From Gloeomargaritales cyanobacterium VI4D9 (GTDB lineage: Bacteria; Cyanobacteriota; Cyanobacteriia; Gloeomargaritales; Gloeomargaritaceae): a DNA stretch of 64,000 bases. This document shows, in pieces, positions 17,514 to 27,595 of this stretch. The translations under genes and the position numbers were made by a program. Under the pieces are notes generated by a model, which made no database searches, had not been told where the DNA came from, and saw nothing but the letters and a program-made list of their open reading frames with translations. Where the stretch lies: contig OV696605.1 in assembly GCA_927797885.1 (NCBI GenBank), positions 1,277,157 through 1,341,156 of the forward strand. The letters are read 5' to 3'. Every line of letters starts with the position of its first letter. The stretch's first letter is position 1.

Positions 17514-17674
17514 TTCGCTACTTAATAAAACCTTACGCTATCTGCCCTACCATAACACCAATTTCCAAGACGCACTGTAATCCTAATTACTAATCCCCGC
17601 CCCTGGGGATCACTTTTTCGGCAGACCCCGGCTCCCGGTGCTATCCTACTAAATGAGGATGTCTGTAAAGATTT

Positions 17675-19258
17675 ATGTCTGATTGTATCGCCACTGGGCT
17701 GGGTACAACTTCTGCACGAGTGCTGTACGTGCGCTTGCCCTGCAACCCCATTTTCCCGATTGGGGTAGTGTATCTTGCCGACCATATTGGCAAGGTTTTG
17801 CCCCAGGTGGAACAGCGCATCCTGGATTTGGGAGCCGTGCCCCCCTTGGATTTGCAGCGCACCTTGGAGCAGGTGATTGGGGAATTTCAGCCCACCCTGC
17901 TGGTGTATTCCTGGCGGGACATTCAGATTTACGCCCCGGTGGGGGGACGGGGGGGTAACCCCTTGCAACATGCGTTTGAGTTTTATTACGCCCGCAATCC
18001 CCTGGTCAAACTGCGGGGGGCGTGGGGCGGTCTGCGGCTGGCGAGTGCCTACTACGGCGAATTGTGGCGCAATCTGGGGCTGATCCGGCAGGGGTTACGG
18101 CGAGCCCGGCAATATTATCCCCAGGCGGGGCTGATTGTGGGGGGCGGGGCAGTCAGCGTTTTTTATGAACAGTTGGGACAGCAGTTGCCCAAAGGAACGA
18201 TTATTTCTGTAGGGGAAGGGGAATTATTGCTGGAAGATTGGCTTAAAGGTGAGGATATTTCCCGTCATCGTTGTTATATTGTCGGGCAGGGAAAACCACG
18301 ACCCAATCTGATCCATGAAGCCCCCGTGCCGATGATCAAAACCGCCTGTAATTATGACTATATTGAACGCATTTGGCCGGAATTTAACTACTATTTGCAA
18401 GCCCCGGATTTTTATTTTGGGGTGCAGACCAAACGGGGTTGTCCCCACAACTGTTGCTACTGTGTTTACACCGTAATTGAAGGCAAACAGGTGCGGGTGA
18501 ATCCCGTCACCGAAGTGATCCAGGAAATGCGCCAACTTTACCAACGGGGGGTGCGAAATTTTTGGTTTACGGATGCCCAATTTATCCCGGCTCGCAAATT
18601 TATTCCCGATGCGGAAGCCCTTTTGGAAGCGATTTTATCAGCAGGAATGACGGATATTCACTGGGCGGCCTACATTCGGGCGGACAATCTCAGCCCCCGT
18701 CTGTGTGATTTGATGGTCAAAACCGGGATGAATTATTTTGAAATTGGCATTACCAGCGGTGCCCAAGCACTGATTCGTAAGATGCGGATGGGCTACAATT
18801 TGCGGGTGGTTTTAAAAAATTGTCGGGACTTAAAGGCGGCGGGATTTAATGACCTGGTTTCGGTAAATTATTCATTTAATGTGATTGATGAAACCTTCGA
18901 TACTATACGGCAAACCGTTGCCTATCACCGGGAGTTAGAGCGAATTTTTGGCGCAGACAAGGTGGAACCGGCTATCTTTTTCATTGGGCTACAACCCCAC
19001 ACCCATTTGGAGGAATATGCGCTAAAAAATCAGATTCTCAAACCCGGTTATAACCCCATGAGTATGATGCCCTGGACGGCGAAAAAATTACTTTGGAACC
19101 CAGAACCTTTGGGGCGGTTTTTTGGGGAAGTGTGTCTCCAGGCATGGCGGCGTAATCCCGATGATTTTGGGCGGGAAGTGATGCGTATTTTAGAAGAGAA
19201 ATTGGGAACCGTATCCTTACCGGAGCAGTCCGTCCCTGCTGTTCCGATTGGCGTTTAG
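17675..19258 (+). CDS. B12-binding-domain radical SAM protein
   Basis: The 527-residue protein has an N-terminal Rossmann-like cobalamin-binding region (VGGGAVSVFYEQLG, ISVGEGELLLEDWL). A radical SAM barrel follows with the [4Fe-4S] motif CPHNCCYC (Cys spacing 3 and 2) near residue 255, and PFNx-type elements such as EIGITSGAQALIRKM. This architecture is shared by BchE-like cyclases, methyltransferases and methylthiotransferase relatives. The product in cyanobacteria is generally unknown, and no specific reaction can be read here. It is followed after 23 bases by uvrC in the same direction. Start ATG chosen by frame; no strong ribosome site. Confidence 0.88.
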   Translation: MSDCIATGLGTTSARVLYVRLPCNPIFPIGVVYLADHIGKVLPQVEQRILDLGAVPPLDLQRTLEQVIGEFQPTLLVYSWRDIQIYAPVGGRGGNPLQHAFEFYYARNPLVKLRGAWGGLRLASAYYGELWRNLGLIRQGLRRARQYYPQAGLIVGGGAVSVFYEQLGQQLPKGTIISVGEGELLLEDWLKGEDISRHRCYIVGQGKPRPNLIHEAPVPMIKTACNYDYIERIWPEFNYYLQAPDFYFGVQTKRGCPHNCCYCVYTVIEGKQVRVNPVTEVIQEMRQLYQRGVRNFWFTDAQFIPARKFIPDAEALLEAILSAGMTDIHWAAYIRADNLSPRLCDLMVKTGMNYFEIGITSGAQALIRKMRMGYNLRVVLKNCRDLKAAGFNDLVSVNYSFNVIDETFDTIRQTVAYHRELERIFGADKVEPAIFFIGLQPHTHLEEYALKNQILKPGYNPMSMMPWTAKKLLWNPEPLGRFFGEVCLQAWRRNPDDFGREVMRILEEKLGTVSLPEQSVPAVPIGV

Positions 19259-19281
19259 CGTTCTAAGCATTCTAATTGCCG

Positions 19282-21156
19282 ATGACTGAATCCCCCCTCA
19301 TTCACCAGCCGGAACGACTGCAACAACGCCTAGCGGAAGCTCCCTTAGAACCGGGGGTTTATTTTTTCAAAGACCGTCAGGATAACATTTTGTATATTGG
19401 TAAATCCAAGCGGTTACGCAGTCGTTTACAGTCCTATTTTCGCAATGATCAGCGGCTCAGTCCCCGCATTGCTTTGATGGTGCAACATATCAGCGAAATT
19501 GAATTTATTGTCACCGATACGGAAACGGAAGCCTTAATTTTAGAAGCCAATTTAATTAAACAGCATCAGCCCCATTACAATATCCTGCTCAAGGATGACA
19601 AAACCTATCCCTATGTATGTATTACTTGGTCGGAGGATTATCCCCGCATTTTTATCACCCGTAAACGGCGATTTACCCATCCCAAAGACCGCTATTATGG
19701 CCCCTATGTGGATACGTTTCAATTACGCCAAACCTTGGGGTTGATGTACCGATTATTTCCCCTGCGGCAACGCCCGAAACCCCTATTTCCAGACCGCCCC
19801 TGTTTGAACTATCAAATTGGTCGCTGTCCGGGGGTCTGCCAAAAATTGATCAGCCCGGAAGAGTACCATCAAACGGTGGCACAAGTTGCGATGATTTTTC
19901 AGGGTCGCACGGAGGAATTGCTGGCGAAACTTTCCCAAAAAATGCACACCTTTGCCCAGGAAATGAATTTTGAAGCGGCGGCACAGGTGCGGGATCAAAT
20001 GCGGCGTTTGGCAGGATTGGGGGAGCAACCCAAGGTGAATTTGCCTGATGAACACGCCATTTTAGATGCGGTTGCCCTGGCGATGGATGACCAATATGTG
20101 TGCATTCAACTGTTTCAAATGCGGGCGGGTCGGTTGGTGGGACAATTGGGCTTTTTTACCCAACGGCAGGGGGATGAACCGGGGGCAATCATTCAACGGG
20201 TTTTAGAAGAACATTATACCCAAGTGGAAGGGGTAGAAATTCCCCCTTTAATTCTGGTGCAATATGATTTGCCGGAGGGGGAATTACTCAGTCATTTTTT
20301 GAGCGAGAAACGGCAAGGTAAAGTAAAAATTCATACCCCCCAACGTCTGCAAAAAGCGGAACTCATTAACATGGTGATGCGGAATGCGGAATTGGAACTC
20401 AATCGCCGTCAACGAGCCATAGAAGCCAATTTATTTGCCCTTAATGATTTAGCAGAATTATTAAATTTACCCGACATTCCCCACCGCATGGAAGCCTACG
20501 ATATTTCCCATCTCCAGGGTACAAATGTGGTGGCTTCCCGGGTGGTTTTTATTGATGGTCAACCCGCCAAACAACATTACCGCCATTACAACATTAAAAA
20601 TCCCCAGGTGGAGCCGGGACACAGTGATGATTTTGCCAGCATGGCGGAGGTAATTTCCCGCCGTTTTGCTCCTTGGATGCGTGACCCGGAACGGGCAACT
20701 TTGGGGGATGCGGATTGGCCGGATTTGGTGGTAATTGACGGGGGCAAAGGTCAATTGTCGGCGGCGATGAAGATGCTCAAGCCCTGGCCCTTTGCGGAAC
20801 ATTTAACGGTAATTGCGCTGGCGAAAAAACAGGAGGAAGTGTATCTCCCAGGCAACCGCACCCCTGTGGTCAGCGAGCCGGAGCAACCGGGGATGCAACT
20901 CCTGCGGCGGTTACGGGATGAGGCGCACCGATTTGCCCTCAAATTCCATCGGCAACAGCGTTCCCGTCGTCAGCGTTACTCCACCCTGGCGCAGATTCCC
21001 GGCTTGGGGCACCAGCGGCAACAACAATTATTTGCCTATTTTCATTCGTTGGATATGATTCAAGCCGCCACCGCCGAGCAGTTAGCCCAGGTGCCGGGGA
21101 TTGGCCCCCGCCTCGCCCAACAAATCTACGAATACTTCCATCCCCAGGCGGGCTAG
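19282..21156 (+). CDS. uvrC: excinuclease ABC subunit C
   Basis: UvrC makes the dual incisions in nucleotide excision repair with UvrA/UvrB. The protein (~624 residues) starts with the GIY-YIG nuclease (PGVYFFKD...[18 protein letters not shown]). It then has the UvrB-interacting helix ([13 protein letters not shown]), the RNase H-like nuclease domain ([26 protein letters not shown]), and tandem helix-hairpin-helix motifs ([21 protein letters not shown]). I choose the ATG at 19282 over the in-frame TTG six bases earlier. Its end overlaps the end of the convergent pilD by four bases. Confidence 0.96.
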   Translation: MTESPLIHQPERLQQRLAEAPLEPGVYFFKDRQDNILYIGKSKRLRSRLQSYFRNDQRLSPRIALMVQHISEIEFIVTDTETEALILEANLIKQHQPHYNILLKDDKTYPYVCITWSEDYPRIFITRKRRFTHPKDRYYGPYVDTFQLRQTLGLMYRLFPLRQRPKPLFPDRPCLNYQIGRCPGVCQKLISPEEYHQTVAQVAMIFQGRTEELLAKLSQKMHTFAQEMNFEAAAQVRDQMRRLAGLGEQPKVNLPDEHAILDAVALAMDDQYVCIQLFQMRAGRLVGQLGFFTQRQGDEPGAIIQRVLEEHYTQVEGVEIPPLILVQYDLPEGELLSHFLSEKRQGKVKIHTPQRLQKAELINMVMRNAELELNRRQRAIEANLFALNDLAELLNLPDIPHRMEAYDISHLQGTNVVASRVVFIDGQPAKQHYRHYNIKNPQVEPGHSDDFASMAEVISRRFAPWMRDPERATLGDADWPDLVVIDGGKGQLSAAMKMLKPWPFAEHLTVIALAKKQEEVYLPGNRTPVVSEPEQPGMQLLRRLRDEAHRFALKFHRQQRSRRQRYSTLAQIPGLGHQRQQQLFAYFHSLDMIQAATAEQLAQVPGIGPRLAQQIYEYFHPQAG

Positions 21157-21917
21157 GCAAACCCAGCCAAGTACCAATTCAGTAAATCCGTACCAAACAA
21201 CAGGGCGACCCCACCCCCCAAAGCCAAAAATGGACCAAAGGGCATCGGTTGCCCAGGGGTTAACCTGCCGGTGATGCGCCCCAAAATGCCCGCCCCCGCC
21301 CCGGTCAGCACGGCAATAAATAGGGCGACCAACAGCAAACGCCAGTGCAACCAAGCCCCCAACAGGGCAGCCAATTTCGGGTCTCCTCCCCCCAAGGCGG
21401 TTTGCCCCAACAGAACCGAAGCCAGGAAACCCACAATATCCAACAGCCAAATCCCCACCACCATGCCGGTGATGCCCGCCACCACCCCTGACCAACCTTC
21501 AGTACATTGCCATAACAAACCCAGTACCAAACCGGATTTGAGCAAGCCATCGGGAAGTGTCAGCGTATCCCCATCAATCAAAGCCAAAGCCAACAGCCAT
21601 GCCCCCAGAATCAAAGCTCCCAGGAGAGCGAAACCGGACGCAAATCGCCACCCCGCCAGGGCAAACCACACCGCCGTCGCCGCCTCCACCAGGGGATAGC
21701 GGGGGGAAATCCCCACCCCACAGTAACGACACCGTCCCCGCAACCACAGCCAGCCCAACACCGGCACATTATCCCAGGGGCGCAAAGGGGTCTGGCAATG
21801 GGGGCAATGGGAAGGGGGATGCCAAAGGGATAACCCCCGGGGCAGGCGGTACACCACCACATTCAAAAAACTGCCGATACAGGCACCCAGCACCACCAGC
21901 AGGGGCAGGAGGGTCAA
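21153..21917 (-). CDS. pilD: type IV prepilin peptidase / N-methyltransferase
   Basis: An A24 aspartic peptidase that cleaves and N-methylates type IV prepilins and competence pseudopilins. It is a polytopic inner-membrane protein of 254 residues. The N-terminal cytoplasmic loop has both CxxC pairs (CPHC, CRYC) between [13 protein letters not shown] and WLRGRC. The catalytic Asp residues are in [11 protein letters not shown] and GGGDPKL. Length and motifs are complete. It lies four bases upstream (in map order) of ssb, and the ssb stop overlaps its start region, so ssb-pilD are cotranscribed leftward. Pilus assembly genes are not in this window. Confidence 0.95.
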   Translation of the reverse strand: MTLLPLLVVLGACIGSFLNVVVYRLPRGLSLWHPPSHCPHCQTPLRPWDNVPVLGWLWLRGRCRYCGVGISPRYPLVEAATAVWFALAGWRFASGFALLGALILGAWLLALALIDGDTLTLPDGLLKSGLVLGLLWQCTEGWSGVVAGITGMVVGIWLLDIVGFLASVLLGQTALGGGDPKLAALLGAWLHWRLLLVALFIAVLTGAGAGILGRITGRLTPGQPMPFGPFLALGGGVALLFGTDLLNWYLAGFA

Positions 21918-22267
21918 AGTTCCCCGTCCTCCTCGTCTGGGTTTTCGTCCCGGCGACTGCCTAATAACTCCAATTGATCCACCCGGATCAGTAACTTTTG
22001 CCGCTCCTCCCCCGTATTCCGGTCTTTCCAGTGGTCAAATTTAACCGCCCCTTTCACCCCAATCAAACTCCCCTTGCGGACGTAATTCCCCGCCACCTCC
22101 GCCGTTTTGCCCCAAATTTCCAACTCAAACCAATCCGGCTCATCCGTGCGTTTGGAGCGGCGATCAACCGCCAAACTGAGGCTACATTTGACACTGCCCG
22201 ATTCAAAATATTTCATTTCCGGGTCCCGCCCCGCCCGTCCGACTAAGGAAACCACATTGATGCCCAT
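21914..22267 (-). CDS. ssb: single-stranded DNA-binding protein
   Basis: An OB-fold protein that coats ssDNA in replication and repair. From the ATG at 22265-22267 it reads MGINVVSLVGRAGRDPEMKY and continues with SLAVDRR, WFELEIWGKTAEVA, YVRKGSLIGVKGAV and VDQLELLG, giving 117 residues. A good Shine-Dalgarno (GGAGG, 5-base spacing) precedes this ATG, which decides the start against the longer frame to 22429. The tail is short and acidic ([10 protein letters not shown]) and lacks the DDIPF tip used by many bacterial SSBs to recruit partners, as in several other cyanobacterial SSBs. Confidence 0.94.
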   Translation of the reverse strand: MGINVVSLVGRAGRDPEMKYFESGSVKCSLSLAVDRRSKRTDEPDWFELEIWGKTAEVAGNYVRKGSLIGVKGAVKFDHWKDRNTGEERQKLLIRVDQLELLGSRRDENPDEEDGEL

Positions 22268-22384
22268 GCCCACCTCCGGGGTAATGATGTTTTTGCCTCG
22301 TTTTAACCTAGTTTTAGCATAGTGGCTAAAATGGCAATACCCTGTACTCTTTGGGTAATTTTGCCGTAATTTGCCGGTGACCCC

Positions 22385-23290
22385 GTGCGATTGGTTTCCC
22401 TCCTCCCTAGTGCCACTGAAATCGTGCATGAATTGGGCTTAACTGCCTCCCTAGTGGGTCGTTCCCATGAGTGTGATTATCCCCCGGCAATCCAAGCCCT
22501 GCCGGTGTGTACCGCCCCCAAATTTGACCCCAAGGGGGATAGCCGCCAGGTGCATGAACGGGTGATGGCAATTTTGCACCATGCCCTCAGCGTTTATGAA
22601 TTGAATTTAGCCACCTTACACGCCCTCCAACCCACCCACATCCTCACCCAAGCCCAATGCGAGGTGTGCGCCGTGAGTTTGGCGGATGTGACCCAGGCGG
22701 TGGCGGCATGGCTAACTCCCCACCCCGAAGTCATCTCCCTGCAACCCCAAACCCTGGGGCAGGTATGGCAGGACATCGCCTTGGTCGGGGAAAAATTGGG
22801 AGTCGATCCCGCTCTGGTATTACAAAATTTGCACCGGCGCATCGCCCAGGTTCAGCAGGCGGTTCGGGGTTTGCCCAGCCTTAGGGTGCTCTGCATCGAA
22901 TGGTTAGACCCCCTGATGAGTGCGGGGAATTGGGTGCCGGAGTTGGTGCAGTTGGCGGGGGGACAGCCCCTTTTAGCCCAGGTGGGAGCCCATTCCCCCT
23001 GGTTGACTTGGGCGCAGGTGGAGCGTGCCGACCCGGATGTTATCGTGGTCATGCCCTGTGGTTATGATTTAGCCCGCACGGTGCAGGCATGGCAGGATTC
23101 CCCCCACCCCTGGGGCAAACTGCGGGCAGTCCAGGCGGGTCAGGTGTATGCCACCGATGGCAACGCCTATTTCAACCGCCCCGGTCCCCGGCTGGTGGAC
23201 TCTTTGGAAATTTTGGCGGCAATTTTGCATCCGGGCTGGGATGGTGGTCAGCGGGGGCAGGGCTGGTGCCCCTTAGCAGAGGGGAAATAA
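22385..23290 (+). CDS. BtuF-like cobalamin/iron-chelate binding protein without signal peptide
   Basis: The 301-residue protein starts at a GTG (MRLVSLLPSATEIVHELGL) and belongs to the periplasmic-binding fold of BtuF/FhuD (PF01497): LQPTHILTQAQCEVC, DPDVIVVMPCGYDL, AYFNRPGPRLVDSLE. It has no signal peptide, so it is the cytosolic-looking version common in bacteria and often called cobalamin-binding protein. No permease or ATPase partners are adjacent, so a transport role is uncertain. The divergent ssb start is about 118 bases away. A manganese riboswitch begins 34 bases after its stop. Confidence 0.82.
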   Translation: MRLVSLLPSATEIVHELGLTASLVGRSHECDYPPAIQALPVCTAPKFDPKGDSRQVHERVMAILHHALSVYELNLATLHALQPTHILTQAQCEVCAVSLADVTQAVAAWLTPHPEVISLQPQTLGQVWQDIALVGEKLGVDPALVLQNLHRRIAQVQQAVRGLPSLRVLCIEWLDPLMSAGNWVPELVQLAGGQPLLAQVGAHSPWLTWAQVERADPDVIVVMPCGYDLARTVQAWQDSPHPWGKLRAVQAGQVYATDGNAYFNRPGPRLVDSLEILAAILHPGWDGGQRGQGWCPLAEGK

Positions 23291-23323
23291 CTTTTACTTC
23301 CTTTCTGGTATGATTAGTGCCAA

Positions 23324-23435
23324 TGAAGGGGAGTAGCTGGGGTTTTTACCACAGTCCCTTACCTGAATCAACATGCTGGCGATGAGCCTGGTTCTGGTAG
23401 CAAATTAGTTCTCTAGTTTGCCAGCGAGACCTTCA
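23324..23435 (+). promoter_or_regulatory. yybP-ykoY manganese riboswitch
   Basis: The leader of the GDT1-type exporter contains the hallmark 5' segment TGAAGGGGAGTAGC (23324-23337) and the 3' segment GCGAGACCTTCA (about 23424-23435). Their outer bases form the P1 helix (TGAAGG with CCTTCA). Spacing of about 110 bases and the GGGGAGTAGC/AGACC words are those of the yybP-ykoY class. That class binds Mn2+ and switches on Mn exporters of the MntP, TerC, P-type and UPF0016 families. Downstream, G-rich GGTGGGGTCTTTT could compete with the AGACC strand as part of the expression platform (inference). Confidence 0.9.
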
Positions 23436-23521
23436 CTGAGTCCACGGAATGGGTGGGCTTGGTGGGGTCTTTTGCACTTGCCATCATGCCCGCTCCTTCC
23501 ATTACCAATCTGGAGTAGGGT

Positions 23522-24145
23522 ATGAACTTCTGGGCAGGATTTACATCCGGGTGGTTACTGATTGCGCTGTCGGAACTGGGGGACAAGACTTTTTTTATTG
23601 GGGCGATTTTAGCCATGCGCCACCCCCGCTGGTGGGTATTTCTGGGGGTGACCGGTGCTTTGGCAACCATGACCCTGATCTCGGTGGGGATGAGTCAAGT
23701 GGCGACATTGTTCCCGCAACATTACGTGCGTGCCCTTGCGGTTGCCCTGTTTCTGGGCTTTGGGTTCAAACTGCTTTATGATGCCAGCCGGATGTCGGGG
23801 CAAGGGACGTTGGCGCACGAAGAGCAGGAGGCGCTGGAGGTGGTGGAGCGGCAGGAACGGGGCATTCCCACTTGGTCAGCCGGAGCCGTGGTGATGGAAG
23901 CCTTTACCCTCACGTTTGTCGCCGAATGGGGGGACCGTACCCAAATTGCTACCATTACGTTGGCTTCTGCCCATCATGCCTTGGGGGTGCTGTTGGGGGC
24001 GATTGGTGGTCATGCCCTGTGCGCCGCCCTTGCCGTGATGGGGGGCAACCTGATTGCCGGACGGATTTCCGAACGCTGGCTGACCGCTGTGGGGGGGGTC
24101 TTGTTTCTGGGGTTTGGGGTTCTTGCCGCTTGGGAGGGGGCTTGA
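23522..24145 (+). CDS. mnx: GDT1/UPF0016 family manganese exporter (Mnx-like)
   Basis: This 207-residue membrane protein has two homologous halves of three helices. Each carries the family motif ExGD(K/R)(T/S): ALSELGDKTFF near residue 18 and VAEWGDRTQI near residue 130. Synechocystis Mnx and plant PAM71/CMT1 of this family move Mn2+ across thylakoid or envelope membranes and protect against Mn excess. The Mn2+ riboswitch directly upstream independently supports Mn as substrate. A 35-residue acidic loop (HEEQEALEVVERQE) separates the halves, as in relatives. Expression is expected to rise with Mn2+. Confidence 0.93.
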   Translation: MNFWAGFTSGWLLIALSELGDKTFFIGAILAMRHPRWWVFLGVTGALATMTLISVGMSQVATLFPQHYVRALAVALFLGFGFKLLYDASRMSGQGTLAHEEQEALEVVERQERGIPTWSAGAVVMEAFTLTFVAEWGDRTQIATITLASAHHALGVLLGAIGGHALCAALAVMGGNLIAGRISERWLTAVGGVLFLGFGVLAAWEGA

Positions 24146-24252
24146 AGGATGCACCAACGGGGGTTGCCGATTCAGAAGCGACAGCCATGCCTGAGCATTT
24201 ATTTTTTTTATTTATAATCGGCGTGAGAGGCGGTGACTGTGAACCCATAATC

Positions 24253-24972
24253 ATGGGCAAGAAAATGTCATCCGTGCGTCCCTATCAACCGTTGCTCCTG
24301 CGGGTTTTGCATGGACTGACGGGGCTGTTTTTGCTCGCCGCCATGCTGACTGCCTATTGGACCTATGACACCTATGACGGGCGGTGGGGGCGGATTCCCC
24401 TGCCTGCCTTTCGGGAGATTGAGGGCATCCACGGTACGTTTGGGTTGTGGACGTTGCTGGTCTTTCCGGCGTTTGTGGTCTATGCCTTTCATCGGGGGCA
24501 AAGGCGGCTGATCCAAGCGGAGGGGTGGCGTAAGCTGGCTCAGGTGGGGCGACCGATTTGGTGGTACACCTTGAGTCGAGCCACCAATACCCTCGCCCTC
24601 GTTGCCTTAACGTTTGCCCTATTCAGCGGCAAGATGATGGACGAAACCTGGCTTCCCCAGGGGGAATTGGATCATGCTTGGTACTACGCTCACCTGGTGT
24701 CATGGGTGGTGATGGGGGTCACGGTGCTGTGCCATGTGTTGTTGAATGCCAAGGTAGGAGGTGCGCCCTTCCTGCTCTCGATGCTGTCCTGGGGGTTTCG
24801 CAGGCACGATAGCCCGAGGCTCTGGCTGACCCATAGTTCCCGCTGGTGGTCACAGGTGCGACAGGGGGCGTGGCGGGGCTGGTGCCAACCCATCACGGCG
24901 ATGCGGACGCTGGAACTGGGGATTTTGGTCACCCTGGCGGCGGCTTGGATTCTGCCTTTGGTCACGGGTTAG
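24253..24972 (+). CDS. cytochrome b561-like membrane protein
   Basis: The 239-residue product from the ATG at 24253 (MGKKMSSVRPYQ) has four or five hydrophobic helices. Histidines are placed as in di-heme b561/cytochrome-b-type proteins: LRVLHGLTG, IEGIHGTFGLW, YAHLVSW, LCHVLLNA. Such proteins carry electrons across or along membranes. A second ATG at 24265 is an equally plausible start. It follows mnx by about 107 bases. No partner redox protein is adjacent. The heme-ligand assignment is inferred from helix position only. Confidence 0.72.
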   Translation: MGKKMSSVRPYQPLLLRVLHGLTGLFLLAAMLTAYWTYDTYDGRWGRIPLPAFREIEGIHGTFGLWTLLVFPAFVVYAFHRGQRRLIQAEGWRKLAQVGRPIWWYTLSRATNTLALVALTFALFSGKMMDETWLPQGELDHAWYYAHLVSWVVMGVTVLCHVLLNAKVGGAPFLLSMLSWGFRRHDSPRLWLTHSSRWWSQVRQGAWRGWCQPITAMRTLELGILVTLAAAWILPLVTG

Positions 24973-24999
24973 CCGCCGGAATGAGCCGTGTGGAATACA

Positions 25000-25090
25000 G
25001 GGCACCTCTATAAAAATTCAGAATTAGGGGTCGCAGGGGCACTGCCCCCATTTTTGGTTCTGCGGAATTTCCATCTATTGCTACAGATAG
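25000..25090. repeat. short repeat with family-C left end and family-A-like core
   Basis: Begins GGGCACCTCTATAAAAATTC, as in the element at 36708, and has the GGGGTCGCAGGGGCACTGCC core typical of family A. The right end is worn. Non-coding. Confidence 0.55.
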
Positions 25091-25183
25091 AACCTACCCT
25101 GGGCACGAGGATTAGGGTTGGTTTGGCAAACCAGGAGCCTTGTGGTAAGGTAACAGCGTAGCCCTAGTGTTTCCACATTCCCC

Positions 25184-25417
25184 ATGCAAGTCAATCCCGG
25201 CAATACCACGCCCCTGACCCCGCAAGAGCAAGCCTCCTTAGACCAACTTGCCGCTTTGATTGACCGGGCAACCCGGGACGGGCGCTTGTCCCGCCAGGAA
25301 TGGGAAGAGATTCGGGCGAAGGTGCGGGAAGACGGGCGGATCACCCCCCAGGAACTTGACCTGACCTGCCAACTGATGGAACAGGTGAATCAAGGGATCA
25401 TCATTTTGGAAGATTAA
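25184..25417 (+). CDS. small protein with two degenerate EF-hand-like loops
   Basis: 77 residues, acidic and helical, starting MQVNPGNTTPLTPQEQ. Two segments, RDGRLSRQEWEEI and REDGRITPQELDL, have the central DG-x-(I/L)-(S/T)-x-x-E pattern of EF-hand loops. Loop positions 1 and 3 are Arg/Lys/Thr rather than Asp/Asn, so calcium binding in the normal way is unlikely. I do not recognise a named family. It sits just upstream of pdhA with its own stop 71 bases before the pdhA ATG. Codon use matches its neighbours, which supports a real gene. Confidence 0.7.
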   Translation: MQVNPGNTTPLTPQEQASLDQLAALIDRATRDGRLSRQEWEEIRAKVREDGRITPQELDLTCQLMEQVNQGIIILED

Positions 25418-25488
25418 CCCGGGCTTGAACTTACCGACCCTTCGCAGGTATCCTACAAGATACTGTTTAATTTTTTTTAGCTTTGCCC

Positions 25489-26523
25489 ATGCTCCAAGAA
25501 CGTCCTTTGCCCACCTTCTCCCCCGCCGCCGTGCAGTTGAGCCGGGAGGAAGGGCTTGCCCTGTACGAGGATATGGTGCTGGGGCGCATCTTTGAGGACA
25601 AATGTGCGGAGATGTACTACCGGGGCAAAATGTTCGGGTTTGTGCATCTGTACAACGGGCAGGAGGCGGTCGCCAGCGGGGTGATCCGGGGAGCTTTGCG
25701 CCCTGGGGTGGATTACGTGTGCAGTACCTACCGGGATCACGTCCATGCCCTGAGTGCGGGGGTGCCCGCCCGGGAGGTGATGGCGGAATTGTTTGGCAAA
25801 GCCACGGGTTGTAGCAAAGGACGGGGCGGTTCGATGCATATGTTTTCCGCCAAACATCGTCTGCTCGGGGGCTATGCGTTTGTGGCGGAGGGGATTCCGG
25901 TGGCGGCTGGTGCGGCATTTCAGACCAAATACCGCCGGGAGGTGCTGGGGGATACCACCGCCGACGAGGTGACCGCCTGTTTCTTTGGGGATGGGGCTTG
26001 CAACAATGGGCAATTTTTTGAAACCTTGAACATGGCCGCCCTGTGGAAATTGCCGATTTTATTTGTGGTGGAAAATAATAAGTGGGCGATTGGCATGGCG
26101 CACGAACGGGCGACCTCTGACCCCCACATTTACAAAAAAGCCAGCGTGTTCAACATGGTCGGGGTGGAGGTGGACGGCATGGATGTGTTGGCGGTGCGGG
26201 AGGTGGCACAAACGGCGGTGGCACGGGCACGAGCGGGGGAAGGTCCAACCTTGATCGAAGCCTTGACCTATCGGTTCCGGGGGCATTCCCTGGCGGACCC
26301 GGATGAACTGCGGAGCAAGGAGGAAAAGGAATTTTGGCTGAGCCGGGACCCGATCAAACGCCTGGGCAGTTATCTTTTGGAACAGGATTTGGCAACCAAT
26401 CAGGACTTGAAAACCATTGACCAAAAAATTAAACAGGTGGTCGAAGATGCGGTCACCTTTGCGGAACAAAGCCCGGAGCCAGACCCCAGGGAATTGCGGC
26501 GGTATATCTTTGCGGAAGATTAG
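25489..26523 (+). CDS. pdhA: pyruvate dehydrogenase E1 component, alpha subunit
   Basis: The thiamin-diphosphate E1-alpha subunit decarboxylates pyruvate in the complex that makes acetyl-CoA. The ThDP-binding motif starts at [12 protein letters not shown] and ends near VVENNKW. Conserved elements include [38 protein letters not shown] and the phosphorylation-loop region [14 protein letters not shown]. The ATG at 25489 is chosen over an in-frame TTG two codons earlier. Length of 344 is normal. pdhB follows after 11 bases, an unusual adjacency among cyanobacteria, where the two are often apart. Confidence 0.96.
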   Translation: MLQERPLPTFSPAAVQLSREEGLALYEDMVLGRIFEDKCAEMYYRGKMFGFVHLYNGQEAVASGVIRGALRPGVDYVCSTYRDHVHALSAGVPAREVMAELFGKATGCSKGRGGSMHMFSAKHRLLGGYAFVAEGIPVAAGAAFQTKYRREVLGDTTADEVTACFFGDGACNNGQFFETLNMAALWKLPILFVVENNKWAIGMAHERATSDPHIYKKASVFNMVGVEVDGMDVLAVREVAQTAVARARAGEGPTLIEALTYRFRGHSLADPDELRSKEEKEFWLSRDPIKRLGSYLLEQDLATNQDLKTIDQKIKQVVEDAVTFAEQSPEPDPRELRRYIFAED

Positions 26524-26534
26524 GGGATAACCAG

Positions 26535-27518
26535 ATGGCGGAAACCGTATTTTTTAATGCCCTGCGGGCGGCGATTGATGAGGAAATGGCGCGGGATGCC
26601 ACCGTGTTTGTCCTAGGGGAGGATGTGGGGCACTACGGCGGCTCCTACAAGGTGACGAAAAATCTTTATCAAAAGTACGGGGAACTGCGGGTGTTGGATA
26701 CCCCCATTGCGGAAAACAGCTTTACGGGCATGGCGATTGGGGCAGCGATGACGGGACTGCGCCCGATTATTGAAGGGATGAACATGGGCTTTTTGCTCTT
26801 GGCGTTTAATCAAATTGCCAACAATGCCGGGATGTTGCGCTACACCTCCGGGGGTAATTTTCAGATTCCCCTGGTGATCCGGGGTCCCGGTGGGGTGGGT
26901 CGGCAGTTGGGGGCGGAACATTCCCAGCGGTTGGAAGCCTATTTCCAGGCGGTGCCGGGGTTGAAAATTGTCGCCTGTTCCACGCCCTACAACGCCAAGG
27001 GGTTGCTCAAATCGGCAATTCGGGACAATAATCCGGTGTTATTTTTTGAACACGTCCTGCTGTATAACCTGAAGGAAGATTTGCCGGAGGAAGAGTATCT
27101 TTTGCCCCTGGATAAAGCGGAATTGGTGCAAACCGGCAAGGATGTAACAATTTTGACCTATTCTCGGATGCGCCACCATGTCCTGCAAGCCCTGCCGGAG
27201 TTGCGCCAGCGGGGGATTCAACCGGAAATCATTGACCTGATCTCCCTGCGCCCTTTGGATTGGGACACCATCAGCGCCTCGGTACGCAAAACCCATCGGG
27301 TGATGATCGTGGAAGAATGTATGAAAACCGGGGGGATTGGAGCAGAAGTCACCGCTGGGATTATGGAACGGCTGTTTGATGAGTTGGATGCGCCGGTGGT
27401 ACGCCTTTCCTCCCAGGACATTCCCACCCCCTACAACGGCACCCTAGAGCGTCTGACCGTCGTACAACCGGAGCAAATTGTTAGTACGGTGGCGGATTTG
27501 GTGGCGAAAAAGATATAA
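26535..27518 (+). CDS. pdhB: pyruvate dehydrogenase E1 component, beta subunit
   Basis: This partner of PdhA completes the E1 active site at the heterotetramer interface. Recognisable elements are [49 protein letters not shown], the C-terminal transketolase domain [15 protein letters not shown], and [14 protein letters not shown]. 327 residues, full length. It starts 11 bases after pdhA, so pdhA-pdhB is an operon. The following psbY appears to have its own TATAAT box at 27549, just after the pdhB stop. Confidence 0.96.
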   Translation: MAETVFFNALRAAIDEEMARDATVFVLGEDVGHYGGSYKVTKNLYQKYGELRVLDTPIAENSFTGMAIGAAMTGLRPIIEGMNMGFLLLAFNQIANNAGMLRYTSGGNFQIPLVIRGPGGVGRQLGAEHSQRLEAYFQAVPGLKIVACSTPYNAKGLLKSAIRDNNPVLFFEHVLLYNLKEDLPEEEYLLPLDKAELVQTGKDVTILTYSRMRHHVLQALPELRQRGIQPEIIDLISLRPLDWDTISASVRKTHRVMIVEECMKTGGIGAEVTAGIMERLFDELDAPVVRLSSQDIPTPYNGTLERLTVVQPEQIVSTVADLVAKKI

Positions 27519-27548
27519 GCCCCATTCATCCGGGACAAGTCCTGGGCT

Positions 27549-27554
27549 TATAAT
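27549..27554 (+). promoter_or_regulatory. -10 box (TATAAT) of a probable psbY promoter
   Basis: A perfect TATAAT lies 42 bases before the psbY ATG, in the gap after pdhB. The -35 region (TTCATC about 18 bases upstream) is poor, so strength is uncertain. Confidence 0.55.
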
Positions 27555-27595
27555 TAGTAAAGAAAATCTGAATTTCCCGCTGTCGGAGGAGAATC

